Assembly: GCA_001295865.1 (NCBI GenBank)
Contig: LJHW01000048.1
Span: 19,036 to 83,035 of the forward strand
Origin: a beta proteobacterium AAP65
Lineage (GTDB): Bacteria; Pseudomonadota; Gammaproteobacteria; Burkholderiales; Burkholderiaceae_C
Direction of reading: 5' to 3'
DNA: 64,000 nucleotides
Below, one piece after another: positions 8,849 to 16,452 of this stretch. Positions within the stretch are counted from its first letter, which is position 1, and each line of letters opens with the position of its first letter. Made by a program: the position numbers and the translations under genes. Under the pieces are notes generated by a model. That model was not told the origin of the DNA, did not search any database, and saw only the letters and a program-made list of their open reading frames with translations.

Positions 8849-8993
8849 CTTGTCGTCTGCACCGCTCCGCGCGCTGCCTCAGTGGCGAAGGCGAGCGACT
8901 GTCGCGCGCCGCCGACTTGGGGTCCCAGCGCTTGAGCTTGAGGAAGTACATCGGCAGTGCGCCGAGGGCGCGCACAAATGCCGAGTAGGTCAT
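8841..8993 (-). CDS. Possible small ORF upstream of the STM3941-like gene
   Basis: A 50-residue frame starting MTYSAFVRALGALPMYFLKL overlaps the start of the next gene by 8 bases, an arrangement typical of translational coupling. The first 25 residues look protein-like (hydrophobic, one possible amphipathic helix); the rest is Arg/Ser-rich. There is no recognisable family. It may be a leader peptide, a gene remnant or chance. Confidence 0.25.
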   Translation of the reverse strand: MTYSAFVRALGALPMYFLKLKRWDPKSAARDSRSPSPLRQRAERCRRQDE

Positions 8994-9585
8994 CGCTCGG
9001 CCCGACTCGGAGCCTGCTTCTCCCAGGCGAAGCTCGCATGCCCGGCGCTGCCCAGCAGCACCGGCAACAACGGCGCATGGCACCACAGGCGCCTCAGCTG
9101 CCGATCTGTAGGGATAGCCAGGTCCGACATGACGAATGGGCGAAGCTGTCGAAGCACAACTCTAGCCCAGTGACAGAGGTCGCGAACGAGGGAGCAGGCA
9201 CTATGTGGCCGGACGACTGCGCGCAAGTCGTGGGCTCTGAGCAAACCGACCGATGGGCTATCCAGGCGGCAGCCTCAAGGCGGCCCGACCCGGACAGCCA
9301 ACGTCTCGTTAGGGTTGGCTTGCGCCAGTCGGGCACGCGATGTCACCGCCGAGAAGCTGACCGACAACTTGAGCTACTGAATAACTGACGCCCACGGCCG
9401 GCACCGCGCATCAGGCTCTGGATGATCCGTCGGCCGCTCTTGCCTGCCAGGGCGCTTCCGGGCGGTACACCAGCCACACCGCAGTTCGCGTGGCGCGCGG
9501 CCTCGACAAAGTCTCTCTGGCTCATCCACACCTGTGCGGTATCCGGGTCGTTATCGGCTCACCTTGATGTCGTGTCGCAGAGCCT
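8994..9585. other. Intergenic stretch with no supported gene
   Basis: About 590 bases before the TetR regulator. The frames on both strands are short and of biased composition. I saw no intact gene, RNA or insertion-sequence end. The 3' part must contain the promoter for the TetR/MATE operon. Confidence 0.4.
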
Positions 9586-9601
9586 TATGATGATCGTCAT
9601 A
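9586..9601. promoter_or_regulatory. Candidate TetR operator A
   Basis: TATGATGATCGTCATA differs by one base from the perfect 16-base palindrome at 13547-13562. It lies 19 bases before the ATG of the TetR gene at 9621, where a bound repressor would block the gene's own transcription or initiation. Function is inferred from position and recurrence. Confidence 0.6.
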
Positions 9602-9620
9602 CTATCTGAGAGATCACACC

Positions 9621-10223
9621 ATGCGTACCGCACCCAGCCGCAAAGATGTCACCCATGAACGCATCGTGACGGTTGCCGCCCGTGCAATCCGCCGAGGCGG
9701 ATTTCAAGGTGTGGGGGTGGCGGACATCATGAAAGAAGCCGGCCTGACCCACGGCGGCTTCTATGCCCACTTCCGCAATCGCGATGCGCTGCTGGTCGAG
9801 GCCCTGGAACGCGCCGCACAGGAGACGGCCGCGCGCCTGCGCGACGGTGTTGCCCGGCGCGAGGCAAAGGGCAGCAGCCCCTTGCGGGCGCTGGTGGAGA
9901 CCTACATGTCCGAACGCCATCTTGCCGAGATCGAGGCCGGTTGCGCCGTCGCGGCGCTGGCCTGCGAGATGCCACGACAGGCCACCGAAGTGCGCAACGC
10001 GGCGGCGGAACGTGTGCGAGGTCTGGTCGCCGCCGTTCGACGGGCGCTCCCTGATGGGGCGCCAGTGGGCATCGCCGCAGCGGTGGGCAGCCAGATGGTG
10101 GGCGCGCTGCAATTGGCACGCGCCCTGGGCGACAACGCCGAGGGTCGCGCGCTGCTCAAGGCAGCCCGTGAAGCGCTACTGTCGCAGCACGATCGAAGTG
10201 CCGCTGCTGTGCGCCCACGATGA
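9621..10223 (+). CDS. TetR/AcrR-family transcriptional regulator
   Basis: A 200-residue regulator. The N-terminal helix-turn-helix spans about residues 12-58, with DIMKEAGLTHGGFYAHF as the recognition part. The ligand-binding C-terminal domain contains GCAVAALACEMPRQ, typical of the subfamily that controls SDR and quinone-reductase genes. The MATE exporter gene downstream overlaps its stop by ATGA, so the two form an operon. The palindrome just upstream suggests autorepression. A paralogue with nearly the same recognition helix is encoded at 14675-15256. Confidence 0.88.
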   Translation: MRTAPSRKDVTHERIVTVAARAIRRGGFQGVGVADIMKEAGLTHGGFYAHFRNRDALLVEALERAAQETAARLRDGVARREAKGSSPLRALVETYMSERHLAEIEAGCAVAALACEMPRQATEVRNAAAERVRGLVAAVRRALPDGAPVGIAAAVGSQMVGALQLARALGDNAEGRALLKAAREALLSQHDRSAAAVRPR

Positions 10224-11608
10224 GCGCGCTATGCGAGCCCCGTCGCACACGCGCTTCCGCTGAAGCCGCGTCGCGAACGCGGCTGTTGCTGCATGGCCCG
10301 CTGTTGCCAACGCTGCTGCGGCTGGCCACACCGAACGTGGTCGGCCTGTTCGCGATGACCATCGTCATTGGCTACGACGGCTACATCATCGGCCGGCTTG
10401 GCGCCGATGCATTGGCCGGCGTGGCGCTGGTGTTCCCGTTGTCGATGCTGATGATGCAGATGTCTGGCGGCGGCATCGGCGGTGCCGTGACCGCGGCCGT
10501 GGCCCGCGCGCTGGGCGCCGGGCGGGCGGATGACGCGGGGCGCCTCGCGCAGCAGTCGATGTGGATCGCCTGCGTGCTGGCGGCGCTGTTCACGGCCGCG
10601 TTGCTGGGGTTCGGCCGCAGCATCTTTGGCGCGATGGGCGGCCGTGGTGCCGCGCTCGATGCGGCGCTGTCGTATGCCAACGTGCTGTTCAGCGGCGCCA
10701 TCGTCATCTGGGCCACCAACGTGCTGGGGGCGGTGGTTCGTGGCGCCGGCAACATGCTGCTTCCCGCGTTGATGCTCGTGGTGACGGCCATGATTCACCT
10801 CGCGCTGTGCCCCCTGCTCGTATTCGGCTGGGGGCCGGTGCCGGGCCAGGGTGTCGCGGGCGCCGCCATCAGCCTGCTCGTCGCCAATGGAACGGCCGCC
10901 GCGGTGCTGGCCTGGCATCTGATGCGTCCGGGCGCGCCAGCGCGGCTCAACGGAGCGCGGTGGCAGTTGCATCCGGCACTCCTGCGGGACATCCTGCGCG
11001 TGGGCATCCCGGCATCGATGAGCCCGATCGTCAGCAATGGCTCCATCGCTGTGGCCACCGCCTTTGTGGGCGGCTACGGCACGGCTGCGCTCGCAGGTTA
11101 CGGCGTGGCCGCGCGGCTGGAATACATCCTGGTGCCGATCGCGTTCGGCTTCGGCACGGCGCTGACGGCCCTGGTGGCGACCAACATGGGTGCTGGGAAC
11201 GTCGCGCGGGCGCACCGTACGGCCTGGTTGGGTTCGGGCATCGTGGCCGCGATCACCGGCACCATCGGCATCACCGCTGCACTGGCCCCCGCGCTCTGGA
11301 TGAACCTGTTCACGCAGGACACGGCCGTTCGCGCCTTCGGCGCGTCCTACCTGCAGATCGTGGGCGCGTTCTATGGGCTGTATGGTCTCGGACTGGCCTT
11401 GTTTTTTGCCTCTCAGGGCGCGGGCCGCATGTTCTGGCCCCTGGCTGGCAGTTTTGCGCGCTTGGGCGTCGTGGCGCTGGGCGGCTGGCTCTGCCTGCAT
11501 GTGTGGCAGACACCGGCGAGCGGCTTCTTCGTCGTCGTGGCGGTCAGCCTGGCCGTCTACGGCTTGACCATCGCCGGTGCCATCAAGCTCGGCAGCTGGA
11601 ATCGCTAG
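10220..11608 (+). CDS. MATE-family multidrug efflux transporter
   Basis: A 462-residue polytopic inner-membrane protein with about twelve hydrophobic segments in two similar halves. The first half holds PNVVGLFAMTIVIGYDGYIIGRLGADALAGVAL (the MatE hallmark of a pore helix followed by lg.daLAg). The second repeats it as GIPASMSPIVSNGSIAVATAF and GYGTAALAGYGVAARLE. MATE proteins export cationic drugs or metabolites using sodium or proton gradients. The start ATG overlaps the stop of the TetR gene, so expression is tied to that repressor. Substrate is unknown. Confidence 0.87.
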   Translation: MSALCEPRRTRASAEAASRTRLLLHGPLLPTLLRLATPNVVGLFAMTIVIGYDGYIIGRLGADALAGVALVFPLSMLMMQMSGGGIGGAVTAAVARALGAGRADDAGRLAQQSMWIACVLAALFTAALLGFGRSIFGAMGGRGAALDAALSYANVLFSGAIVIWATNVLGAVVRGAGNMLLPALMLVVTAMIHLALCPLLVFGWGPVPGQGVAGAAISLLVANGTAAAVLAWHLMRPGAPARLNGARWQLHPALLRDILRVGIPASMSPIVSNGSIAVATAFVGGYGTAALAGYGVAARLEYILVPIAFGFGTALTALVATNMGAGNVARAHRTAWLGSGIVAAITGTIGITAALAPALWMNLFTQDTAVRAFGASYLQIVGAFYGLYGLGLALFFASQGAGRMFWPLAGSFARLGVVALGGWLCLHVWQTPASGFFVVVAVSLAVYGLTIAGAIKLGSWNR

Positions 11609-11794
11609 CGGCGCCCTGCACCTCAGGCCGTGCCAGGCTGCAGGCGTCTGCCCAGGTCCTGGGACCACAGGATGCCGGTGAAACCAGCGCACACGCGATG
11701 GCCGCGCCCATGTCGCTGGGCGCTCCCGCGACGATCGCTCGCCTGCGGCTGACCGGGGTGGCCGTGGCACCCATGTGGCACCCATGTCGTTTTC

Positions 11795-12751
11795 CTAGCG
11801 GGCCAGGAAGCCGAGCGTGCTGGCCACGAAGTCGGCGTGAAACTGGAAGGCGCCGCCGTGTCCGGCATCGGGGTAGATGATCAGCTCGCTGTTCGGCAGC
11901 CGCCGCGCAAGGTCCCGGCTGTTGACCGTGGGCACCATGCGGTCATCGTCGCCGTTGACCACCAGCACCGGCTGCTTGACCACCGAGAGGTCGGCGGGCG
12001 CCTTGCTGCCCCAGGTGCGCAGCGCCTGCAGCTGCGCCAGGAACGCGCTCACCGAGATGTCCTTGTCGCGGTCTTCGGTGCGCTCCTGCAAACGTGCCAG
12101 GAAGGTCTTGCCGGACTCGATGCCGTTGGGCGTGCGCGTGAAGAAGAGGAACTGCTTCGCGTCCTGGCCCGTGAAGAAGCCGCGGAGGATGTCAAGGAAC
12201 GTAACGCCCGCTACGCTGCTGATGCCTTCGCCGCCTGCGGGGCCGGTGCCGGCCAGCACCATCTTGCGGACGAGCTGCGGTTCCTTCAGCACGATCTCCT
12301 GGGCGACCATGCCGCCCAGCGAGAAGCCCACCAGGTCCACCCGCTGCAAGCCCTTGGCCTTGATGAAGGTGATGGCATCGTCGGCCATCTGCTCGACCGA
12401 GCTGGCCGGCGAGCCGCTCGAAGCCCCGATGCCGCGATTGCTGAAGGCGATGACGTGGTGCCTGGCGGCGATGCCATCGATCACGCGCGGATCCCAGTTG
12501 TCCAGGACCGCAGCCAGGTGTGTCAGGAACACCACCGGCGTGCCGCCGTTGCGTTGGCCCAGCTCGCGGTACTTGAAGTCGACACCTCCCGCGGAAACCG
12601 TCCGGGTCGGCACGGTCTTCCAGGTGACCTCGGGCTTCGCATCCGCGGCGGAGGGGCTGGATGCCGCGACAGCGGGGCCGACAGGCTGTGCCGTTGCAAA
12701 AGGGGTGGCCAGGGCAAGGCCCAGCACGGCGGCAGGGATCAGTCGTTTCAT
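11795..12751 (-). CDS. Alpha/beta-fold hydrolase, exported
   Basis: A 318-residue protein with a signal peptide (MKRLIPAAVLGLALATPFATA). The hydrolase core begins with VDFKYRELG. The nucleophile elbow is G142-F-S144-L-G-G, the acid lies in VVNGDDDRMVP and the histidine in DAGHGG near the C-terminus. An oxyanion-hole region is VVFLTHLAAVLDNWDP. The start at 12751 was preferred because it gives a clean signal peptide. It lies downstream of the SDR gene on the same strand, 58 bases away, and may share its operator-controlled transcript. The pattern resembles haloalkane dehalogenase- or chloroperoxidase-like hydrolases; the substrate is unknown. Confidence 0.82.
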   Translation of the reverse strand: MKRLIPAAVLGLALATPFATAQPVGPAVAASSPSAADAKPEVTWKTVPTRTVSAGGVDFKYRELGQRNGGTPVVFLTHLAAVLDNWDPRVIDGIAARHHVIAFSNRGIGASSGSPASSVEQMADDAITFIKAKGLQRVDLVGFSLGGMVAQEIVLKEPQLVRKMVLAGTGPAGGEGISSVAGVTFLDILRGFFTGQDAKQFLFFTRTPNGIESGKTFLARLQERTEDRDKDISVSAFLAQLQALRTWGSKAPADLSVVKQPVLVVNGDDDRMVPTVNSRDLARRLPNSELIIYPDAGHGGAFQFHADFVASTLGFLAR

Positions 12752-12809
12752 GATGGGTTTCCTCATCAGGCGTTGAGGGTGGCGTGGGTTCAATGGCGGC
12801 CGCATGGGC

Positions 12810-13514
12810 TCATCGGGTTTGGGGAAGGTAGACCGGGCGCACCGCCGTCAGACCCTGCCGAACCTGCTGCGTCAGTGCATCGGCCAGGACCTCGTCAGCG
12901 CCTGCCGCCAGGCCGTCGAGCGCGCGCTGAACGATCTCCTCGGCGCTGGTCTTCGGCACGTCGAAACCCCGTGTCAGGTCGGTGTCGACATAGGCCATGT
13001 GCAGGCCCAGCACCTGGGTCTTCTGGCCTGCCAGTTCCTGGCGCAGTGCGTTGGTGAGCGACCAGGCCGCCGACTTGCTGGCCGAGTAGGCGGCCAGCTC
13101 GCCGCCATTGACCCAGGCGGCGACCGACAACACGTTGACCAGTGCGCCGCCACCGTTGGCCTTGAGCACGGGCGCAAAGGCCTTGCTCACGATCAGCACG
13201 CCGAAGAAGTTGGTCTCGAAGAGTCGGCGGGCCACCGCTTCGCTGTCGGGCGCGAGGAAACCGCCGGTTTGGGCGATGCCGGCGTTGTTGATGACGATAG
13301 TCACGTCCGCCGCCGCCTGGGCTGCGGCCGCGACCTCCTCGGGATGGGTGACGTCGAGCTTCAGGGCCTGGACGCCCGGCAAGGTGACGGTGGCAGGGTC
13401 GCGTGCAGCGGCGTAGACCTTGCGGGCACCGCGCGCCAGCAGTTCCCGGGCAAAGGCCAGGCCGATGCCACGGTTCGCACCGGTGACGAGCACGACGGAG
13501 TTTTCGATGTTCAT
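12810..13514 (-). CDS. SDR-family NAD(P)-dependent oxidoreductase
   Basis: A 234-residue classical short-chain dehydrogenase. The Rossmann motif is T11-G-A-N-R-G-I-G. NNAG lies at about 76-79. Catalytic residues are S130, Y143 and K147 (YSASK). It should oxidise or reduce a small alcohol or carbonyl compound. A perfect TetR-type palindrome lies 33 bases upstream of the ATG. The gene sits between an exported hydrolase and an NADPH-dependent oxidoreductase on the same strand, a set often induced together by quinones or electrophiles. Confidence 0.88.
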   Translation of the reverse strand: MNIENSVVLVTGANRGIGLAFARELLARGARKVYAAARDPATVTLPGVQALKLDVTHPEEVAAAAQAAADVTIVINNAGIAQTGGFLAPDSEAVARRLFETNFFGVLIVSKAFAPVLKANGGGALVNVLSVAAWVNGGELAAYSASKSAAWSLTNALRQELAGQKTQVLGLHMAYVDTDLTRGFDVPKTSAEEIVQRALDGLAAGADEVLADALTQQVRQGLTAVRPVYLPQTR

Positions 13515-13546
13515 GAGAGGTTCCAACAGGTGCTTGAGTGCATTTG

Positions 13547-13562
13547 TATGACGATCGTCATA
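13547..13562. promoter_or_regulatory. Candidate TetR operator B (perfect palindrome)
   Basis: TATGACGATCGTCATA is a perfect 16-base palindrome located 33 bases upstream of the SDR start codon and downstream of the NADPH oxidoreductase gene. Sites at 9586-9601 and 14617-14632 differ from it by one and three bases. Confidence 0.65.
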
Positions 13563-13597
13563 CTCGGGGGCGCGCGAAATCGATCGTGAAGAGCGGG

Positions 13598-14599
13598 TCA
13601 TCGAACCTTGATGACGACCTTGCCCTTTGCTCGACCGCTTTCGACGTAAGCCAGGGCTTCGTTGGTGTCGTCGAAGGGGAAGATCTTGTCGATCACCGGG
13701 CGGATCGCGCCGGCCTCGATCAGCGAGGCAATCTGTTTGAGCTGGCTTCCGCTGGCGCGCATGAACAGGAAGGCGTAGCTCAGCTGGCGGCGGCGAGCCT
13801 GGCGGCGAACGCTGAAGCTGAGCGCGCGCAGGACCTGCTTCACCGGCCACGGGGCCTTGATGTCTTCGGCGAACTGGGGGTCCGGCGGCCCGGAAATCGA
13901 GATCAAGTTACCACCGGGCTTGAGCACGCCCAGCGACTTCTTCAGGGTCTGCTCATCCTGGCTGTTCAGCACCACGTCGACGTCGCGCAGTTGGTCTTCG
14001 AATGCCTCCTTGCGGTAGTCGATGACGACATCTGCGCCCAGGCCTTTCACCAGCGCCACGTTGCCAGCGCTGGCGGTGGTCGCAACCTCGGCCCCCAGGT
14101 GCTTGGCCAGCTGGATCGCGAAGGTGCCCACGCCACCCGAGCCGGCCTGGATGAAGACCTTCTGGCCCTTGCTCAGCTTGGCCCTCTCGACCAGCGCCTG
14201 CCAGGCGGTCAAGCCCACCAGCGGGATGGACGCCGCTTCCTCCATCGTCGTGTTCCTGGGCTTGAGGGCCACCGAGTCTTCCTTGACGGCCACGAACTCG
14301 GCGAACGTCCCGATGCACAGGTCATCGGGCCGCGCGTAGACCTCGTCGCCCAGCTTGAACTGGCGTACGCGCGGGCCGACACGAACCACCACACCTGCCA
14401 CGTCGTGCCCGAGCACGAACGGCGTGCGGTACGGCAGGATGAGCTTGAACTCGCCATTGCGCAGCTTGACGTCGAGGAGGTTGACGGCCGCCGCGTGCAC
14501 TTCGATCAACACCTCGTCGGCACGCAGGTCGGGCTCTGGCACGTCACCGGCGCGCAGGGGCTTGCCCTTGCCGTAGCTGTCCACGAGAAAGGCTTTCAT
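13598..14599 (-). CDS. NADP-dependent zinc-type alcohol dehydrogenase / quinone oxidoreductase
   Basis: A 333-residue medium-chain dehydrogenase of the quinone-reductase (QOR/zeta-crystallin) type. It has the GroES-like N-terminal domain (LGHDVAGVVVRVGPRV) and a nucleotide-binding domain with AGSGGVGTFAIQLAKHLGAEV. The structural-zinc cysteines of zinc alcohol dehydrogenases are absent, so it is probably zinc-free. It reduces quinones or alpha,beta-unsaturated carbonyls with NADPH. An operator-like sequence lies 17 bases upstream of the ATG, and the paralogous TetR gene ends at 14675 just upstream on the same strand. Confidence 0.88.
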   Translation of the reverse strand: MKAFLVDSYGKGKPLRAGDVPEPDLRADEVLIEVHAAAVNLLDVKLRNGEFKLILPYRTPFVLGHDVAGVVVRVGPRVRQFKLGDEVYARPDDLCIGTFAEFVAVKEDSVALKPRNTTMEEAASIPLVGLTAWQALVERAKLSKGQKVFIQAGSGGVGTFAIQLAKHLGAEVATTASAGNVALVKGLGADVVIDYRKEAFEDQLRDVDVVLNSQDEQTLKKSLGVLKPGGNLISISGPPDPQFAEDIKAPWPVKQVLRALSFSVRRQARRRQLSYAFLFMRASGSQLKQIASLIEAGAIRPVIDKIFPFDDTNEALAYVESGRAKGKVVIKVR

Positions 14600-14616
14600 G
14601 GCGACTCCTTGTTTGG

Positions 14617-14632
14617 TCTGATGAACGTCATA
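14617..14632. promoter_or_regulatory. Candidate TetR operator C
   Basis: TCTGATGAACGTCATA matches the perfect palindrome of operator B at 13 of 16 positions, with one half-site intact. It lies between the TetR gene ending at 14675 and the oxidoreductase starting at 14599, in the expected place for a repressor site. Confidence 0.45.
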
Positions 14633-14674
14633 TGAATGGTCAAAAAAGGGGGTCGCGCGGAGTCACTCTGCGGT

Positions 14675-15256
14675 CTAGGCAAAACAGTTCAGCACCGCAC
14701 GGCGCAGCGACGCCGACAGCGCCGGGTCATCGACAGCGCGGGCCATCATCAAGCTACCCACCATCGCAGCCACGGTCACCAGCGCACGCTCGTGCGCGGC
14801 AGGTTGCCCCCAGTCGGGCGACTGCCGGGCCACCAGGTCAATCATCTCTTTGATGCGGCGCGTGGCCGCACGGCGAACTTCCGGTGCCTGCCTCGGCATC
14901 TCGGAACCCAAAGCAGACACGGGGCAGCCCGTCTCGATGGCCGCGAGATGCTCCTCGGACAGGTAGGCGTGCATCAAGGCTTGCAGCGATTGCTGCGGCG
15001 GTGCTGCGGCAATGACGCTGGTCGCAAAGGCGTTCGACTCCGCGCCCGCGCGGTCCGCCGCCTCGGCCAACATCGCTTCGCGCGAAGGAAAGTGGGCATA
15101 GAAGGCGCCGTGGGTCAGGCCGGCCTCCTTCATGATGTCGGCCACGCTGGTGCCGTCGTAACCGCTGCGCCGGATGGCGCGTGCTGCAGCCCGCACGATG
15201 CGCTCGTGGGACGCTTCCTTGGCGGCAGCTCGGGCATGGGCGGGCGTCTTTCGCAT
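14675..15256 (-). CDS. TetR/AcrR-family transcriptional regulator (paralogue of the 9621 gene)
   Basis: A 193-residue regulator if started at MRKTPAHARA. The helix-turn-helix contains DIMKEAGLTHGAFYAHF, one residue different from the recognition segment of the regulator encoded at 9621. The ligand domain has GCPVSALGSEMPRQ, again close to that paralogue. An alternative start 9 bases upstream (MYIMRK) is possible, and no strong ribosome binding site decides. It probably controls the oxidoreductase and SDR genes downstream. The inverted repeat AATAT-GAA-ATATT upstream may be its own operator. Confidence 0.86.
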   Translation of the reverse strand: MRKTPAHARAAAKEASHERIVRAAARAIRRSGYDGTSVADIMKEAGLTHGAFYAHFPSREAMLAEAADRAGAESNAFATSVIAAAPPQQSLQALMHAYLSEEHLAAIETGCPVSALGSEMPRQAPEVRRAATRRIKEMIDLVARQSPDWGQPAAHERALVTVAAMVGSLMMARAVDDPALSASLRRAVLNCFA

Positions 15257-15265
15257 GATGTACAT

Positions 15266-15278
15266 AATATGAAATATT
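15266..15278. promoter_or_regulatory. Inverted repeat upstream of the second TetR gene
   Basis: AATAT-GAA-ATATT, an AT-rich inverted repeat with 5-base arms, lies 10 bases upstream of the predicted start. It may be a promoter element or an operator. It is unlike the GATCGTC palindromes of the other sites. Confidence 0.3.
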
Positions 15279-15858
15279 GACCGGGTTTGCAAGCTTGGAT
15301 GTCGCCGATCCTTCGAGGGTCCCTGGCTGCCACTCGGCCCGACGTATCGCGCCCCTCACGGATCGGCAAGTTCAGCAGTGCCGGCCCCAACGCGAGCACC
15401 CCGTCGGCCCACCAGCCAGGCGCCGAAAAAGCCGCCGACCTGGTGGCTGAGCCGCGCCTATCCGTACAGCGTCGCGACGTCGCGAGTGCTGAACAAATTA
15501 GAGGTGAGGTTAGCCGTCGGCTGCGCCGTAGCGCGACTTCCAGTGCCTGGGGCCTGGACTGTCAGGCAACTCGGAAGCTGCCGCAGGTCGATGTCGGCAT
15601 GTGGCCGATATGAGCCAGTCGTGGCCCGACCCGCAAGCGGCCACAGGGTTCGAGGCTCCGGGCCGTCAAGGACCGCTGCGGAGCGCGAACTCAGCCGACT
15701 CAGTTCGGCCAAGCGGAGTCGCCGACGAACGGCAGCTTGGCGGTTGTCCCTTAAATCTGCTTTCGGCTCCAAGACGCGAGAGACTTGCTTGCCAGGGCCG
15801 CTGCTCAACCATCGGCCTGACATCGGGTCGATGCGACCAACGCGCTGCCGGAGAGGCT
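15279..15858. other. Intergenic stretch with no supported gene
   Basis: About 580 bases between the TetR promoter and the end of the CheW gene. The frames are Arg/Ser/Pro-rich chance frames. The stretch near 15600-15800 resembles other non-coding spacers of this window in composition (GGCCGTCAAGG, CTGCTTTCGGCTCC), but no clear repeat unit could be delimited. Confidence 0.35.
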
Positions 15859-16407
15859 TCAATGCAATGCGCTGTCCATCAGCCCCATCTCCGCGCTGCT
15901 CATCAGCGCGTCGATGTCGGTCAGGATGAGCATGCGTTGCGCCTCTCCTGCTTTGACGCATCCCATGCCCAGGATGTAGTCAGCCTCCACAGCCGAGTTG
16001 ATTTCCGGCGCGGGCTTGATGTCGTCAGCTGCGAGCGCCAGCACATCAGACACGGAGTCAACCACCGCGCCGATCACGCGCCCGCGAACGCTCAGCACGA
16101 TGACCACAGTGAAGGCGTTGTACTCGGCCGAATCGCAGCCAAGCTTCAGGCGCAGGTCGATGACCGGCACGATCACGCCACGCAGGTTGACCACGCCCTT
16201 GATGAAGTGCGGCGCGTTGGCGATGCGGGTGGGAGCCTCGTAGCTGCGGATCTCCTGCACCCTCAGGATGTCGATGCCGTACTCTTCGTCGCCCAGGCGG
16301 AAGCTGAGGTACTCGCTCGGCAGGGATAACGCCGCCCTGTCAGCTGCTTTGATAGCCGGGTTGGCTTTGGTGTCGGCCAAAGGCCGGTCTTCGAGAATCG
16401 TGGTCAT
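15859..16407 (-). CDS. CheW-like chemotaxis coupling protein
   Basis: A 182-residue protein made almost entirely of a CheW domain: YLSFRLGDEEYGIDILRVQEI, the interface block IANAPHFIKGVVNLRGVIVPVIDLR, and VDSVSDVL. CheW links methyl-accepting proteins to the kinase CheA at the inner membrane. The N-terminal 40 residues are a variable extension. A strong AAGGAG site precedes ATG 16407. It follows the methyl-accepting protein gene by 45 bases on the same strand, so the pair probably acts together. No cheA is in the window, so it must couple to a kinase encoded elsewhere. Confidence 0.9.
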   Translation of the reverse strand: MTTILEDRPLADTKANPAIKAADRAALSLPSEYLSFRLGDEEYGIDILRVQEIRSYEAPTRIANAPHFIKGVVNLRGVIVPVIDLRLKLGCDSAEYNAFTVVIVLSVRGRVIGAVVDSVSDVLALAADDIKPAPEINSAVEADYILGMGCVKAGEAQRMLILTDIDALMSSAEMGLMDSALH

Positions 16408-16452
16408 GAGAAAACTCCTTGTCGGGGTGGACGCTGATGTCACCTTGACACG

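Noticed and set aside
9343..9531. Possible short peptide gene (62 codons, minus strand)
   Set aside because: Part of the translation looks plausible, but there is no ribosome site, neighbour coupling or known relative.
15458..15961. Minus-strand open frame of 167 codons overlapping the CheW gene end
   Set aside because: Composition is chance-like (Arg/Ser/Leu-rich) and it overlaps a well-supported gene in another frame.
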